Below, piece by piece: positions 51,699 through 62,798 of a stretch of DNA of 64,000 bases. This stretch comes from Saccopteryx bilineata (Eukaryota; Chordata; Mammalia; Chiroptera; Emballonuridae). Both the position numbers and the translations under genes were made by a program. Positions within the stretch are counted from its first letter, which is position 1. Every line of letters begins with the position of its first letter. The DNA is taken from positions 266,464,534 through 266,528,533 of the forward strand of contig NC_089493.1 in the NCBI RefSeq assembly GCF_036850765.1, given 5' to 3'. The notes under the pieces were generated by a model. That model saw only the letters and a list, made by a program, of their open reading frames with translations. It had not been told where the DNA came from and ran no database searches.

Positions 51699-52810
51699 TT
51701 TTTCTTTTAGGTGAGAGGAGGGGAGATAGTGAGGCAGACTGCTGCATGCACCCTGTCTGGGATCTACCCAGCAACCCCATCTAGTGGATGCTCAAGTACT
51801 GAGGTATTTTTAGTGCCTGAGGCTGACACACTCAGACCAGCCAAGCTATTCTCAATGCCCAGGGCCATGCTTAAACCAATCAAGCCACTGGCTGTGGCAG
51901 AGGAAGAGGGAGAGAAGGGGGAGGAAGAGAAGTAGATGATTGCTTCCCCTGTGTGCCCTGATCAGGATTTGAACCCAGGATGTCCATACTGTAAAGCCAG
52001 TAGTCAAGGCCACCATCACCGCCACCTGGCCCGTACAAGTTCGCATTAGATTTGGACAGACGATAATGAAACAACGGAGCTACGAACTGGTGGGTCATTA
52101 CTTTTAATCCTAGCTTGCTCCGGTGGGCAAGTAAAAACATACACTGGGCTCCAAAACCCACTCACATTCAGTGCTCACAAAGCCACTGACGTATCCGAGT
52201 TTCCTAGAATCAAAGGTTTCTAGCTCACCAGCCTTATTCACCTCTGTTCCCCATCTCTTTCTCTGCACAAACTCTGCACCCACTGGCTTCTTCAGCATTC
52301 CTCCATCATGGCTGCCTCTCTTCTTCTCCATGTGGCCTTACTCTCCTCTCCTACAGCATGGGCTCCTCCTAGAATATAATCCCTCTTCTCTAATGCTAAT
52401 TTTAGGAACTGAGAGAGCATAAAGCTCCTAGTCTGCCCTACTTTATCATATAGAAATCAAAACCTTTAATCCAGTATACAAACAAGGAAGTCTCTGATAC
52501 AAAGTCATTTATCTGAGGCATAATGGGATACCTCATGAGAGTGCACCACACCCTACATCAAAAAGGGTGGGAAAGGCTTACTCTTAAAACCAAGCCCCAG
52601 GCTACAAGGATCCGCCTGCCCACAGCCCACCCCCAACACACATTAATATAATCACACCCATTCCAAGCAAGAAGGACAACCAATACCATCACCTGGGCAA
52701 CAGGCTTCCACATGGGCAACGCCATCTTTAACAAAGTGAGCATAATATATTTTATCTGCCCAACACATACACTGGGCTGATGCTCTATCCACTGAGCCAC
52801 TGGCCAGGGC
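51699..52810 (-). repeat. SINE, older A relative, split by an LTR
   Basis: 51699-51989 and 52771-52810 join across the LTR. The head is 'CACTGAGCCACTGGCCAGGGC'. Confidence 0.85.
51990..52765 (-). mobile_element. solo LTR 1, endogenous retrovirus
   Basis: On the minus strand it runs from TGTTGGGC to GGCTTTACA. The 5-bp duplication 'CATAC' lies on both sides (51985-51989, 52766-52770). It has a TATA-like segment and 'AATTAAAG'-type signal region near its right-hand U3/R border. There is no internal retroviral sequence, so it is a recombination remnant of a provirus and is non-coding. Confidence 0.93.
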
Positions 52811-52819
52811 CCTTTTTGG

Positions 52820-53138
52820 TTCCTTTTTTTTTTTTTTACAGAGACAGAGAGAGTCAGAGGGATAGATATGGACAGACAAACAGGAACGGAGAGAGATGAG
52901 AAGCATCAATCATCAGTTTTTTGTTGCGACACCTTCGTTGTTCATTGATTGCTTTCTCATATGTGCCTTGACGGGAGGGCTACAACAGACCGAGTAACCC
53001 CTTGCTCAAGCCAGCGACCTTGAGTCCAAGCTGGTGAGCTTTGCTCAAATCAGATAAGCCCGCACTCAAGCTGGCGATCTTGGGGTCCTCGGCATCCCAG
53101 TCCGATGCTCTATCCACTGCGCCACCGCCTGGTCAGGC
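52820..53138 (-). repeat. SINE B with TSD
   Basis: 'CCCTTTTTGG' lies on both sides. It separates solo LTR 1 from LTR 2. Confidence 0.93.
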
Positions 53139-53181
53139 CCTTTTTGGGTTTCAATAAGCATGATGATTTGGTGTTTATGCT

Positions 53182-54390
53182 TGTAAAGCCAGGAGGCACG
53201 GCCAGGGCCACTATCACAGCAGCCTTCCGGCCTATGCAGGTTCGCATTGGATTCGGACAGTCGGTAAAGAAACAACGGAGCCACAAACTGGTGGGCCATA
53301 GTCTTTAATTCTAGCTTGCACCCGGCGGGCAAGTAAAAACACACACTGGGCTCCAAAACCCACTCACATTCAGTGCTCACAAAGCTACTGACCTATCCGA
53401 ATTTCCTAGAATCAAAGGTTTCTAGCTCACCAGCCTTATTCTCCTCAGTTCCCCATCTCCTTCCTTATCCCAGATACAAACTCTACACAAACTGGCATCT
53501 CACTCAGCACTCCGCTATTTTGGCTGCTTCTCCTGGGCTATTCCACGTGGCCTCCTTCTGCTCTCTCCTCTAATGATAATCTCAGGAACCAAGAGAGCAA
53601 GCTCCCGCTCCGTCCCCATTTTATAGTGTAGAAATCCAAACCCTTAATCCAATATACAAAATAGGGAAGTCTCTAATACAAAGTCACTTCTCTGAGGCAT
53701 GATTGGATTGTACCACCTGTAAGGCCAGGAGCCGCCATCGTGACCATTCACATGCAGGTTCCCATTGGATTCGGGCAGACGATAAAGAAATGGCGGAGTC
53801 AGAGGATGGGGGGCCATCCTATTTATTGGTGTCTCACCAAGACAGGCAAACCACAAAAGAAGACAAGGGAAAAGCAGAAAACCAGCTCTTCCCATGAAGA
53901 GCAAGGGATCAGGGGAGCCCCTGCAATTATGATAGCAGGAACTGTGTGTCTGAGCTCCTGGTCTGTCCCACTTTATAGTGTAGAAAACCAAAATCCCTTA
54001 ATCCAATATACAAACAAGGAAGTCTCCGATACAAAGTCACTTATCCAAGGCATAATTGGATTCCTCATGAGAGTGCACCACCCAGATCATACAATCAGTC
54101 AAGTGTGTGGGGAAAAGCTTAGTCCCAAAACCAAACCTCAGGCTACAACAACCTGGCCTGCTTATAGCCTGTCCCCCACACCCAATATAAGTCACAAGCG
54201 AGCAAACATATATATCATGTTTACAAACTTATTTGACCAACACCACCCCACATCAAAACGGGTGGGAAAGGCTTAATCCCAAAATCAAGCCCCAGGCTAC
54301 AAACACATTAATATCACCTGGGCAACGGCCTCCACGTGGGCAGCTCCACTTTAACAAAGTGAGCATAATACATATTTTATCTGCCCAACA
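53182..54390 (-). mobile_element. solo LTR 2, interrupted by LTR 3
   Basis: The outer borders are TGTTGGGC and GCTTTACA (minus strand), with an identical 5-bp duplication 'ATGCT' at 53177-53181 and 54391-54395. Its two parts, 53182-53717 and 54243-54390, are contiguous once LTR 3 is removed, and together (about 684 bp) align to LTR 1 and LTR 4. It is non-coding. Confidence 0.93.
53718..54242 (-). mobile_element. solo LTR 3, nested in LTR 2
   Basis: 525 bp from TGTTGGTCAAATAAG to GGCCTTACA on the minus strand. The TSD 'CCACC' lies at 53713-53717 and 54243-54247. It is related to the others at its ends and in the middle ('AAGTCACTTATCCAAGGCAT') but belongs to a distinct, shorter subfamily. A fragment of the same subfamily lies at 44376. 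Confidence 0.92.
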
Positions 54391-54395
54391 ATGCT

Positions 54396-54682
54396 CTTGT
54401 GTGAGACTTGCCTCTCTCAAACCTTGTTATAACATTAGCACATTACCTATCTGACCTCTGATGTGAACTTGGGGAAAAAAACCAAAACAAATCCTTCCGT
54501 TTTGTACAGCTCATCCAAGTGCCATTCTATTTGATAAATGGAATGCTACTCTATTCATGAATTGCTAAATAAAGCCAATTAGATCTTCAGTTTATTCAGT
54601 TGAATTATGTTCTTTAACAAGAGTGAAGTGTTCCATTTTTAGACTTGGACAATAAAAAACATGTGCTATATGATTCTCTATT
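54396..54682. other. possible old LTR 3' end
   Basis: 'GAATTGCTAAATAAAGCC' followed by 'AATTAGATCTTCAG' and '...TTCTTTAACA' looks like the R-U5 end of an LTR. Family unknown, non-coding. Confidence 0.4.
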
Positions 54683-55720
54683 GTGGACAAAAAAGGGGCT
54701 ACTTACTAAACCTAACAAGTTCAGGGGAGGCCTACATGGTGGCCTTACAAACTCAGAAGCCTAAAGTAACCACACAGGATGGTCTGAAATTAAAACTTTC
54801 TAACCATAAGCAGTTCATGGCAGGTAGTCATGTCCTAGGGCGGTATTTTTCTCTAACAAAAGTGAATCACCTTAACTGAGCCTGTCTTGTCTTTTTTTGC
54901 ATCTAAGATAACATACCTGATAACATACCTTTGGAATATTGTTGGGCGGATAAAATGTATTATGCTCACTTTGTTAAAGTTAACGCTGCCCGCTGCCCAC
55001 GTGGAGGCCATTGCCCAGGTGATATTAATGTGTGTTGGGGGCAGGCAGGATCGTTGTAGCCTGGGGCTTGGTTTTGGGATTAAGCCTTTCCCACCCTTTT
55101 TGGTGTGGGGTGGTACAATCCCATCATGCCTCAGAGAAGTAACTTTGTATTAGAGACTTCCCTGTTTTGCATATTGGATTAAAGGTTTTGAATCTACACT
55201 ATAAAATGGGGGCAGAACGAGAGTTTGCGCTCTTGGTTCCTGAGATTATCATTAGCATGAGAGAGCAGAGGGAGCAGAGCAGAGAGCAGAAAGAGGCCAT
55301 GTGGCCAGGAGAAGCAGCCAAGATGGCGGAGTATTGAGTGAGAGGCCAGTTTGTGCAGTTTGACGCTGGAGAAGGAAGGAGATGGGGAACAGAGGTGAAT
55401 AAGTCTGGTGAGCTAGAAACCTTTGATTCTAGAAAACTCGGATAAGTCAGTAGCTTTGTGAGCACTGAATGTGAGTGGGTTTTGGAGCCCAGTGTATGTT
55501 TTTACTTGCCCGCTGGGTGCAAGCTAGAATTAAAGACTATGACCCACCAGTTTGTGGCTCTGTTGTTTCTTTACCGACTGTCCGAATCCAATGCGAACCT
55601 GCATAGGCCGGGCTGCTGTGATGGTGGCCCTGGCTGTCGGCTTTACAAATATCAAAACAGAACCATCAAGCAGAGATCACAGAAACCCTCATTGTTATTA
55701 TTATCATCTTAATTGTTAAT
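54683..55720 (+). repeat. unidentified interspersed repeat, copy 1, split by LTR 4
   Basis: 54683-54939 matches the reverse complement of about 57060-57330: 'AACTCAGAAGCCTAAAGTAA', 'AAGCAGTTCATGGC', 'TTAACTGAGCCTGTCT' and 'GATAACATACCT' occur in the same order. The sequence resumes after LTR 4 at 55648. I do not recognise the family. Confidence 0.7.
54940..55647 (+). mobile_element. solo LTR 4, endogenous retrovirus
   Basis: 708 bp from TGTTGGGCGGATAAAATG to GTCGGCTTTACA, with the 5-bp duplication 'AATAT' at 54935-54939 and 55648-55652. It contains a TATA-like 'CACTATAAAATGGGG' near 55199 and a poly(A)-signal-like 'GAATTAAAGACTATG' near 55528. It is in the opposite orientation to LTRs 1-3. 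It is non-coding; the 84-88-codon frames are by chance. Confidence 0.94.
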
Positions 55721-56120
55721 TGTTAACTACCCAATACCTGACTTTGGAAGTGAAGTATGTATCTATTACTTTTATTTTTTATCCTGTCCCAGAGATTTCC
55801 CCACTTTGCTTTCTCCACCTCCATACTCATCACCAGTAACCCCCTGATGTCTTTCCCTTTGATTCTGATGTATAAAATAAGTGGCAAAACTGCCATTTTG
55901 GGAACATTTTCTCAAATCTCTTGAGATTTTGTTTTGGGCAATTGTCAGTTTGGCTCAAATAAACTCATATAAATTCTTACAGATTTGGACTTTTTTACAT
56001 TGATACTATGGAGGGGGCTTTAAGCACCCAGAGGACAATGGGGCTACAAGATGAAGGAGTCTGGGACCCTAAATGATTGTGTAGAGCAGTGCCTTCTCCA
56101 CTGTTAACGTAAGAAATGTC
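55721..56120. other. possible LTR-derived sequence
   Basis: 'GATGTATAAAATAAGTGGC' (TATA-like, 55869) and 'GGCTCAAATAAACTC' (poly(A)-like, 55951) are spaced as in an LTR. No borders or duplication were found. Confidence 0.35.
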
Positions 56121-56122
56121 CA

Positions 56123-56458
56123 GCCTGACCAGGTGGTGGCGCAGTGGATAGAGCACCGAACTGGGATGCGGAGGACCCAGGTTTGAGACCCCGAGGTCGC
56201 CAGCTTGAACGCGGGCTCATCTGGTTATGAGCAAAGCTCACCAGTTTGGACCCAAGGTTGCTGGCTCGAGCAAGGGGTCACTCAGTCTGCTATAGCCCCA
56301 CGGTCAAGGCACATATGAGAAAACAATCAATGAACTACTAAGGTGCCACAACGAAAAACTAATGATTGATGCTTCTCATCTCTCTCTGTTCCTGTCTGTC
56401 TGACCCTATCTATCCCTCTTTCTAACTCTCTCTTTCTCTGTAGTAAAAAAAAAAAAAA
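56123..56458 (+). repeat. SINE B with TSD
   Basis: 'AAATGTCCA' lies on both sides. The head is 'GCCTGACCAGGTGGTGGCGC'. Confidence 0.94.
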
Positions 56459-56548
56459 TGTCCAAACCTGTGTGAATTTTGATGAGTTCATTTGAGCCAA
56501 ATTGCAAAGTGGGGAAATCTTTGGGATTAGCTAAAAATATAACAAACA

Positions 56549-56877
56549 GCCTGACCAGGCGGTGGCGCAGTGGATAGAGCGTCGGACTGGGATGCCGAGG
56601 ACCCAGGTTCAAGACCCGGAAGTCGCCAGCTTGAGCGCGGGCTCATCTGGTTTGAGTAGAAGCTCACCAGCTTTGACCCAAGGTTGCTGGCTCGAGCAAG
56701 GGGTTACTCAGTCTGCTGAAGGCCCGTGGTCAAGGCACATATGAGAAAGCAATCAATGAACAACTAAGGTGTCGCAATGAAAAACTGATAATTGATGCTT
56801 CTCATCTCTCTCTGTTCCTGTCTGTCTCTATCTCTCTCTCTCTGTCTCTGAAAAAATAAATAGATAAAAAAAAAAAA
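56549..56877 (+). repeat. SINE B with TSD
   Basis: 'ATAACAAACA' lies on both sides. It is near-consensus and about 90 bp from the previous copy, in the same orientation. Confidence 0.95.
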
Positions 56878-56909
56878 AATAACAAACAGACCCACATACT
56901 TCTTTTACA

Positions 56910-57560
56910 TAGCAGCTCTGGGATAGTTAATAGTGAACAATACGGTAACAGTGAAGGGATTTGTGTTCTCTGCTCTCTCTGCTCTGGCTGTGTCCTGTGG
57001 GGGTCTGGAAAAATGACTTTGATGCTTTAAAGGTATGTTACTCTTACATTCCAAAGGCATGTGACTCTTACATTTTAAAGGTATGTTATCAGTTATGTTA
57101 TCCTAGATGCAAAAAGACAATAGACAGGCTCAGTTAAGGTTGAAGATTGACCTTTGTTAAGGAGAAACACTGCCCTAAGACGTGACTACCAGCCATGAAC
57201 TGCTTTTAGTTAGGAAGTTTTCATTTCAGACCACCCTGTGTGGTTACTTTAGGCCTCTGAGTTTGTAGGGCTGCCATGCAGGCCTCCCCTGAGCTTGTCA
57301 GGTTTAGTATGCGGCCCCTTTTTTTTTCGTCCACAGCATCAGTGTGCACTGGACGGCAACATTGTGAAAAGTAATAAACAGAGCTACTTCTTGAAGTTGG
57401 AGCTGCCATCCCAGACGAGCTAACTGCCTTGCAGGTCTTACTCCTCAAACCTTTGGTATGCTAAAAATGGGGAAAATCACCTTTGTCCTGGGCCTCCGCA
57501 GCACTGCATTCCAACACTGCTTGTAAAGCTAACAAGAAAGCAGACACTATGACTACTGGA
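56910..57560 (-). repeat. unidentified interspersed repeat, copy 2
   Basis: The inverted counterpart of 54683-54939, extending further at both ends. Between 57028 and 57086 it holds three tandem variants of a unit of about 25 bp, 'AAAGGTATGTTACTCTTACA', of which copy 1 has fewer. It has no open frame of note. Confidence 0.65.
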
Positions 57561-57591
57561 TTAAAAATTAAAGACATTCTTATTTATTTAC

Positions 57592-57781
57592 TTACTTAAA
57601 ATAAGATCTCACTTATTGATTTTAGAGAGAGGATAGAGAAAGGCGGGGTAAGGTGCAAGAAGTATTGATTCAGAGTAGTTGCTTCACACTTGTGCCTTGA
57701 CCAGGCAAACCCAGGGTTTTGAACCGGCGACCTCAGCATTTCCAGGTCGATGCTTTATCCACTGCGCCACCACAGGTCAGG
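57592..57781 (-). repeat. SINE C-like
   Basis: The head is 'GCGCCACCACAGGTCAGG'. The tail is diverged ('GAGGATAGAGAAAGGCGGGG'). Confidence 0.9.
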
Positions 57782-57854
57782 TTTTTTTTTGTTTTGTGTT
57801 TTTTTTTTTAACAGTATTCTGTTTGGCTTGTTCAGTTTTTTGTTTGTTTATTGG

Positions 57855-58392
57855 TTTTAGAAAAAGAGAGGAAGAGAAAGAGAGAAACATTGATTTATTG
57901 TTCCACTTATTTATCCATTCATTGGTTGGTTTGTTTTTTTTCATTCATTGGGGGGTTTTTGTTTTGTTTTTTATGTGACAGAGACAGAGAGTCAGAGAGA
58001 GGGACAGATAGGGACAGACAGACAGGAAGGGAGAGAGATGAGAAACATCAATTCTTCATTGCAGCTCCTTAGTTGTTCATTGGTTGATTTCTCATATGTG
58101 CCTTGACCAGGGGGCTATAGCAGACCGAGTGACCCCTTGCTCGAGCCAGCATGCTTGGGCTCAAGCTGGTGAGCCTTGCTCAAACTAGATGAGCCCACGC
58201 TCAAGCTGGCAACCTCAGGGTCTCGAACCTGGGTCCTCCATATCCCAGTCTGATGCTCTATTCACTGTGCCCCTTCTGGTCAGGCTCATTGACTGGGTTT
58301 TGTATATACCCTGACCAGAGTCACGTGTTGTATCCTGCAACCTTGGTGTATGGTGATGATGCTCTAACCAACAGAGCTACCTGGCCAGGGCT
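57855..58392 (-). repeat. SINE D, split by a SINE B
   Basis: 57855-57960 carries 'GAGAAACATTGATTTATTG' and 58288-58392 carries the head 'CAGAGCTACCTGGCCAGGGC'. The target-like 'AAGACATTCTT' occurs at 57573 and 58392. Confidence 0.86.
57968..58287 (-). repeat. SINE B nested in SINE D
   Basis: 'TCATTG' lies on both sides. The head is decayed to 'GTGCCCCTTCTGGTCAGGC'. Confidence 0.9.
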
Positions 58393-58667
58393 AAGACATT
58401 CTTTTTTTTTTTTTTTTTTTTTTAATTTTATAATTTTATTTTTTTAATGGGGTGACATCAATAAATCAGGATACATATATTCAAAGATAACAAGTCCAGG
58501 TTATTTTGTCGTTCAATTATGTTGCATACCCACCACCCAAAGTCAGATTGTCCTCTGTCACCTTCTATCTTGTTTTCTTTGTGCCCCTCCCCACCCCCTA
58601 TCCCTCTCCCATTCCCCCCTCCCCCCCGTAACCACCACACTCTTATCAATGTCTCTTAGTTTCACTA

Positions 58668-61600
58668 TTATGTCCCACCTACGTATGGAATAATACAGTT
58701 CCTGTTTTTTTCTGATTTACTTATTTCGCTTCGTATCATGTTATCAAGATCCCACCATTTTGCTGTAAATGTTCCGATGTCATCATTTCTTATGGCTGAG
58801 TAGTATTCCATAGTGTATATGTGCCACATCTTCTTTATCCAGTCATCTATTGATGGGCTTTTTGGTTGTTTCCATGTCCTGGCCACTGTGAACAATGCTG
58901 CAATAAACATGGGGCTGCATGTGTGTTTACGTATCAATGTTTCTGAGTTTTGGGGATATATACCCAGTAGAGGGATTGCTGGGTCATAAGGTAGTTCTAT
59001 TTTCAGTTTTTTGAGGAACCACCATACTTTCTTCCATAATGGTTGTACTACTTTACATTCCCACCAACAGTGTATGAGGGTTCCTTTTTCTCCACAGCCT
59101 CTCCAACATTTGCTATTACCTGACTTGCTAATAACAGCTAATCGAACAGGTGTGAGGTGGTATCTCATTGCCGTTTTGATTTGCATTTCTCTAATAGCTA
59201 AAGAAGATGAGCATCTTTTCATATATCTGTTGGCCATTTGTATTTCTTCCTGGGAGAAGTGTCTATTCATATCCTCTTCCCATTTTTTTATTGGATTGTT
59301 TGTTTGTTTGTTGTTGAGTTTTATGAGTTCTTTGTATATTTTGGATATTAGGCCCTTATCTGAGCTGTTGTTTGAAAATATCATTTCCCATTTAGTTGGC
59401 TTTCTGTTTATTTTGTTATCAGTTTCCCTTGCTGAGCAAAAACTTCTTAGTCTGATGTAGTCCCATTCATTAATTTTTGCCTTCACTTCTCTTGCCATTG
59501 GAGTCAAATTCATAAAATGCTCTTTAAAACCCAGGTCCATGAGTTGAGTACCTATGTCTTCTTCTATGTACTTAATTGTTTCAGGTCTTATGTTTAGATC
59601 TTTGATCCATTTTGAGTTAATTTTTGTACAGGGGGAGAGACTGTAGTCCAGTTTCATTCTTTTGCATGTGGCTTTCCAGTTTTCCCAGCACCATTTATTG
59701 AAGAGGCTTTCTTTTCTCCATTGTGTGTTGTTGGCCCCTTTATCGAAAATTATTTGACTATATATATGTGGTTTTATTTCTGGACTTTCTATTCTGTTCC
59801 ATTGGTCTGAGTGTCTATTTTTCTGCCAATACCATGCTGTTTTGATTGTCGTGGCCCTATAATAGAGTTTGAAGTCAGGTATTGTTATGCCCCCAGCTTC
59901 ATTCTTTTTCTTTAGGATTGCTTTGGCTATTCGGGGTTTTTTATAGTTCCATATAAATCTGATGATTTTTTGCTCTATTTCTTTAAAAAATGTCATTGGA
60001 ATTTTGATGGGAATTGCATTAAATTTGTATATTGCTTTGGGTAATATAGCCATCTTGATTATATTTATTCTTCCTAGCCAAGAACAAGGTATATTCTTCC
60101 ATCTCATTATATCTTTTTCGATTTCCCTTAACAATGGTTTATAGTTTTCATTATATAAGTCTTTTACATTCTTTGTTATGTTTATTCCTAAGTATTTTAT
60201 TTTTTTTGTTGCAATCGTGAAGGGGATTATTCTTTTGAGTTCCTTCTCAGTTGTTTCATTGTTGGCATATAGAAAGGCTATTGACTTCTGTACGTTAATT
60301 TTGTATCCTGCGACCTTACTGTATTGGCTTATTGTTTCTAGTAGCCTTTTTGTGGATTCTTTGGGGTTTTCGATGTATAGGATCATATCATCTGCAAAAA
60401 GTGATACCTTTACTTCTTCTTTTCCGATATGGATGCCTTTTATTTCTTTGTCTTGTCTGATTGCTCTGGCTAGAACCTCTAGTACCACATTAAATAAGAG
60501 TGGAGAGAGTGGACAACCCTGTCTTGTTCCTGATTTAAGGGGGAAAGCCTTCAGTTTAGTGCCATTTAATATGATGTTAGCTGATGGTTTATCATATATG
60601 GCCTTTATCATGTTGAGATATTTTCCTTCTATACCCATTTTGTTGAGAGTCTTAAACATAAAATTGTGTTGTATTTTATCGAAAGCCTTTTCTGCGTCTA
60701 TTGATAAGATCATGTGGTTTTTATTCTTTGTTTTGTTGATATGGTGTATTACATTAACCGTTTTACGTATGTTGAACCATCCTTGAGATTCTGGGATGAA
60801 TCCCACTTGATCATGATGTATTATTTTTTTAATATGTTGTTGTATTCGATTTGCTAGTATTTTGTTTAGTATTTTAGCATCTGTATTCATTAGAGATATT
60901 GGTCTGTAGTTTTCTTTTTTTGTGCCATCTTTGCCTGGTTTTGGTATGAGGGTTATGTTGGCCTCATAAAATGTGTTTGGAAGTATTGCTTCTTCTTCAA
61001 TTTTTTGGAAGACTTTGAGTAGAATAGGAACCAAGTCTTCTTTGAATGTTTGATAAAATTCGCTGGTATAGCCGTCAGGGCCTGGACTTTTATTTTTGGG
61101 GAGGTTTTTAATGGTTTTTTCTATTTCTTCTCTACTGATAGGTCTGTTTAGGCTTTCTGCTTCTTCTTGACTCAGTCTAGGAAGGTTGTATTGTTCTAGG
61201 AATTTATCCATTTCTTCTAGGTTGTTGAATTTAGTGGCATAAAGTTTTTCATAGTATTCTACAATAATTCTTTGTATATCTACGGTGTCCGTGGTGATTT
61301 CTCCTCTTTCATTTTGGATTTTGTTTATATGAGTTCTTTCTCTTTTTTCCTTGGTAAGTCTTGCCAAGGGTTTGTCAATTTTGTTGATCTTTTCAAAGAA
61401 CCAGCTCCTTGTTCTATTAATTTTTTCTATAGTTTTTCTGTTCTCTAATTCATTTATTTCTGCTCTGATTTTTATTATCTCCTTTCTTCGGCTGGTTTTG
61501 GGTTGTCTTTGTTCTTCTTTTTCTAGTTCCTTAAGGTGGGAAGTTAAGTGGTTCACTTGGGCTCTCTCTTGTTTGTTCATATATGCCTGAAGCGATATGA

Positions 61601-62495
61601 ACTTCCCTCTTATCACTGCTTTTGCTGCATCCCATAGATTCTGATATGTCGTATTGTCATTTTCATTAGTCTGTATATATCTTTTGATCTCTGCACTTAT
61701 TTCTTCTTTGACCCATTCATTTTTTAAAAGTATGTTGTTTAGTTTCCACATTTTTGTGGGATTTTTTTCCTCTTTTTTGCAGTTGAATTCTAGTTTCAAG
61801 GCTTTATGATCAGAAAATATGCTTTGTACAACTTCAATTTTTCTGAATTTGCTGATATTGTTTTTGTGGCCCAACATATGGTCAATTCTTGAGAATGATC
61901 CATGTACACTGGAGAAAAATGTATACTCAGTCACTTTGGGATGAAATGTCCTGTAGATGTCTATCATATCCAGGTGCTCTAGTGTTTTGTTTAAGGCCAC
62001 TATGTCTTTGTTGATTCTCTGTTTGGATGACCGATCTAGAGCCGTCAGCGGTGTATTGAGGTCTCCAAGTATGATTGTATTTTTGTCAGTTTTTGTTTTA
62101 AGATCAATAAGTAGCTGTCTTATATATTTTGGTGCTCCTTGGTTTGGTGCATATATATTAAGAATTGTTATGTCTTCTTGGTTCAGTGTCCCCTTAGCCA
62201 TTATGAAATGGCCATTTTTGTCTCTAAGCACTTTTCCTGTCTTGTAGTCAGCATTATCCGATATGAGTATTGCTACACCTGCTTTTTTTTGGATGTTATT
62301 TGCTTGGAGTATTGTTTTCCAGCCTTTCACTTTGAATTTGTTTTTATCCTTGTTACTTAGATGAGTTTCCTGTAGGCAGCATACAGTTGGATTTTCTTTT
62401 TTAATCCATTCTGCTACTCTGTGCCTTTTTATTGGTGAGTTTAATCCATTTACATTTAGTGTAATTATTGATACTTGTGAGTTCCCTATTGCCAT
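58668..62495 (-). CDS. LINE-1 ORF2 protein, endonuclease/reverse transcriptase
   Basis: 1275 codons, uninterrupted, the same length as human ORF2p. It nicks target DNA and reverse-transcribes its own RNA in the nucleus. The N-terminal AP-like endonuclease keeps N14 ('[10 protein letters not shown]'), E43 ('LQETHL'), the 'LGDLNTPL' aspartate near 145 and the 'SDHKALKL' histidine near 230. The reverse transcriptase follows, with '[20 protein letters not shown]', '[13 protein letters not shown]'-type motif (here '[12 protein letters not shown]') and the catalytic 'FADDMILYI' near 700. The C-terminal zinc-knuckle-like motif '[18 protein letters not shown]' (CX3CX7HX4C) is complete. The start is the first ATG of the frame, at the conserved '[13 protein letters not shown]' N-terminus. 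All recognised catalytic residues are present; activity itself is untested. Confidence 0.97.
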   Translation of the reverse strand: MAIGNSQVSIITLNVNGLNSPIKRHRVAEWIKKENPTVCCLQETHLSNKDKNKFKVKGWKTILQANNIQKKAGVAILISDNADYKTGKVLRDKNGHFIMAKGTLNQEDITILNIYAPNQGAPKYIRQLLIDLKTKTDKNTIILGDLNTPLTALDRSSKQRINKDIVALNKTLEHLDMIDIYRTFHPKVTEYTFFSSVHGSFSRIDHMLGHKNNISKFRKIEVVQSIFSDHKALKLEFNCKKEEKNPTKMWKLNNILLKNEWVKEEISAEIKRYIQTNENDNTTYQNLWDAAKAVIRGKFISLQAYMNKQERAQVNHLTSHLKELEKEEQRQPKTSRRKEIIKIRAEINELENRKTIEKINRTRSWFFEKINKIDKPLARLTKEKRERTHINKIQNERGEITTDTVDIQRIIVEYYEKLYATKFNNLEEMDKFLEQYNLPRLSQEEAESLNRPISREEIEKTIKNLPKNKSPGPDGYTSEFYQTFKEDLVPILLKVFQKIEEEAILPNTFYEANITLIPKPGKDGTKKENYRPISLMNTDAKILNKILANRIQQHIKKIIHHDQVGFIPESQGWFNIRKTVNVIHHINKTKNKNHMILSIDAEKAFDKIQHNFMFKTLNKMGIEGKYLNMIKAIYDKPSANIILNGTKLKAFPLKSGTRQGCPLSPLLFNVVLEVLARAIRQDKEIKGIHIGKEEVKVSLFADDMILYIENPKESTKRLLETISQYSKVAGYKINVQKSIAFLYANNETTEKELKRIIPFTIATKKIKYLGINITKNVKDLYNENYKPLLREIEKDIMRWKNIPCSWLGRINIIKMAILPKAIYKFNAIPIKIPMTFFKEIEQKIIRFIWNYKKPRIAKAILKKKNEAGGITIPDFKLYYRATTIKTAWYWQKNRHSDQWNRIESPEIKPHIYSQIIFDKGANNTQWRKESLFNKWCWENWKATCKRMKLDYSLSPCTKINSKWIKDLNIRPETIKYIEEDIGTQLMDLGFKEHFMNLTPMAREVKAKINEWDYIRLRSFCSARETDNKINRKPTKWEMIFSNNSSDKGLISKIYKELIKLNNKQTNNPIKKWEEDMNRHFSQEEIQMANRYMKRCSSSLAIREMQIKTAMRYHLTPVRLAVISKSGNSKCWRGCGEKGTLIHCWWECKVVQPLWKKVWWFLKKLKIELPYDPAIPLLGIYPQNSETLIRKHTCSPMFIAALFTVARTWKQPKSPSIDDWIKKMWHIYTMEYYSAIRNDDIGTFTAKWWDLDNMIRSEISKSEKNRNCIIPYVGGT

Positions 62496-62798
62496 TTTAT
62501 ATCTTGCTTTCTGTTAGTTTTGTGTCTTGTTTGATCCTTCTCTTTCGTTTTTCTATCTTTTGTTTTTATTTGGTTGTATTCCATACATCTTTCCTCTGTT
62601 GCTATCTTTTTTATCTCATGTGCTTCTGTGGTGGTTTTTTCAATGGTGGTTACCTTTGAGTAATGAAAAGGGTCCCTACCCTGTTCATTGTAGCGAACTA
62701 TTTTGTGAGTACTTTTGTACTCCATCGTCCTTTGCTACTGTTAATCTCCGTCTTCTCCCCCTCTTTCTTTTTGTTGTTGTCACAGTTTAAATTTGGTT
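62496..62798 (-). other. LINE-1 inter-ORF region, 303 bp
   Basis: The gap between the ORF1 stop and the ORF2 start, several times longer than the roughly 60 bp of human L1. A 79-codon Lys/Thr-rich frame (62725-62486) overlaps the ORF2 start by 10 bases in another frame. Whether it is translated is unknown. Confidence 0.75.

Noticed and set aside
51990..55647. Possible provirus with internal genes between the LTRs
   Set aside because: The LTRs have separate target duplications and mixed orientation, and no gag, pol or env-like frame lies between them. They are independent solo LTRs.
42350..58400. TMEM270 downstream of METTL27
   Set aside because: I found no frame or exon resembling it. The interval is filled with transposons and solo LTRs.
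59011..60786. Plus-strand hydrophobic frames (149 and 202 codons) inside the L1
   Set aside because: They are antisense to ORF2. Leu/Ile/Phe/Ser-rich antisense frames are expected opposite Lys/Asn/Glu-rich coding sequence.
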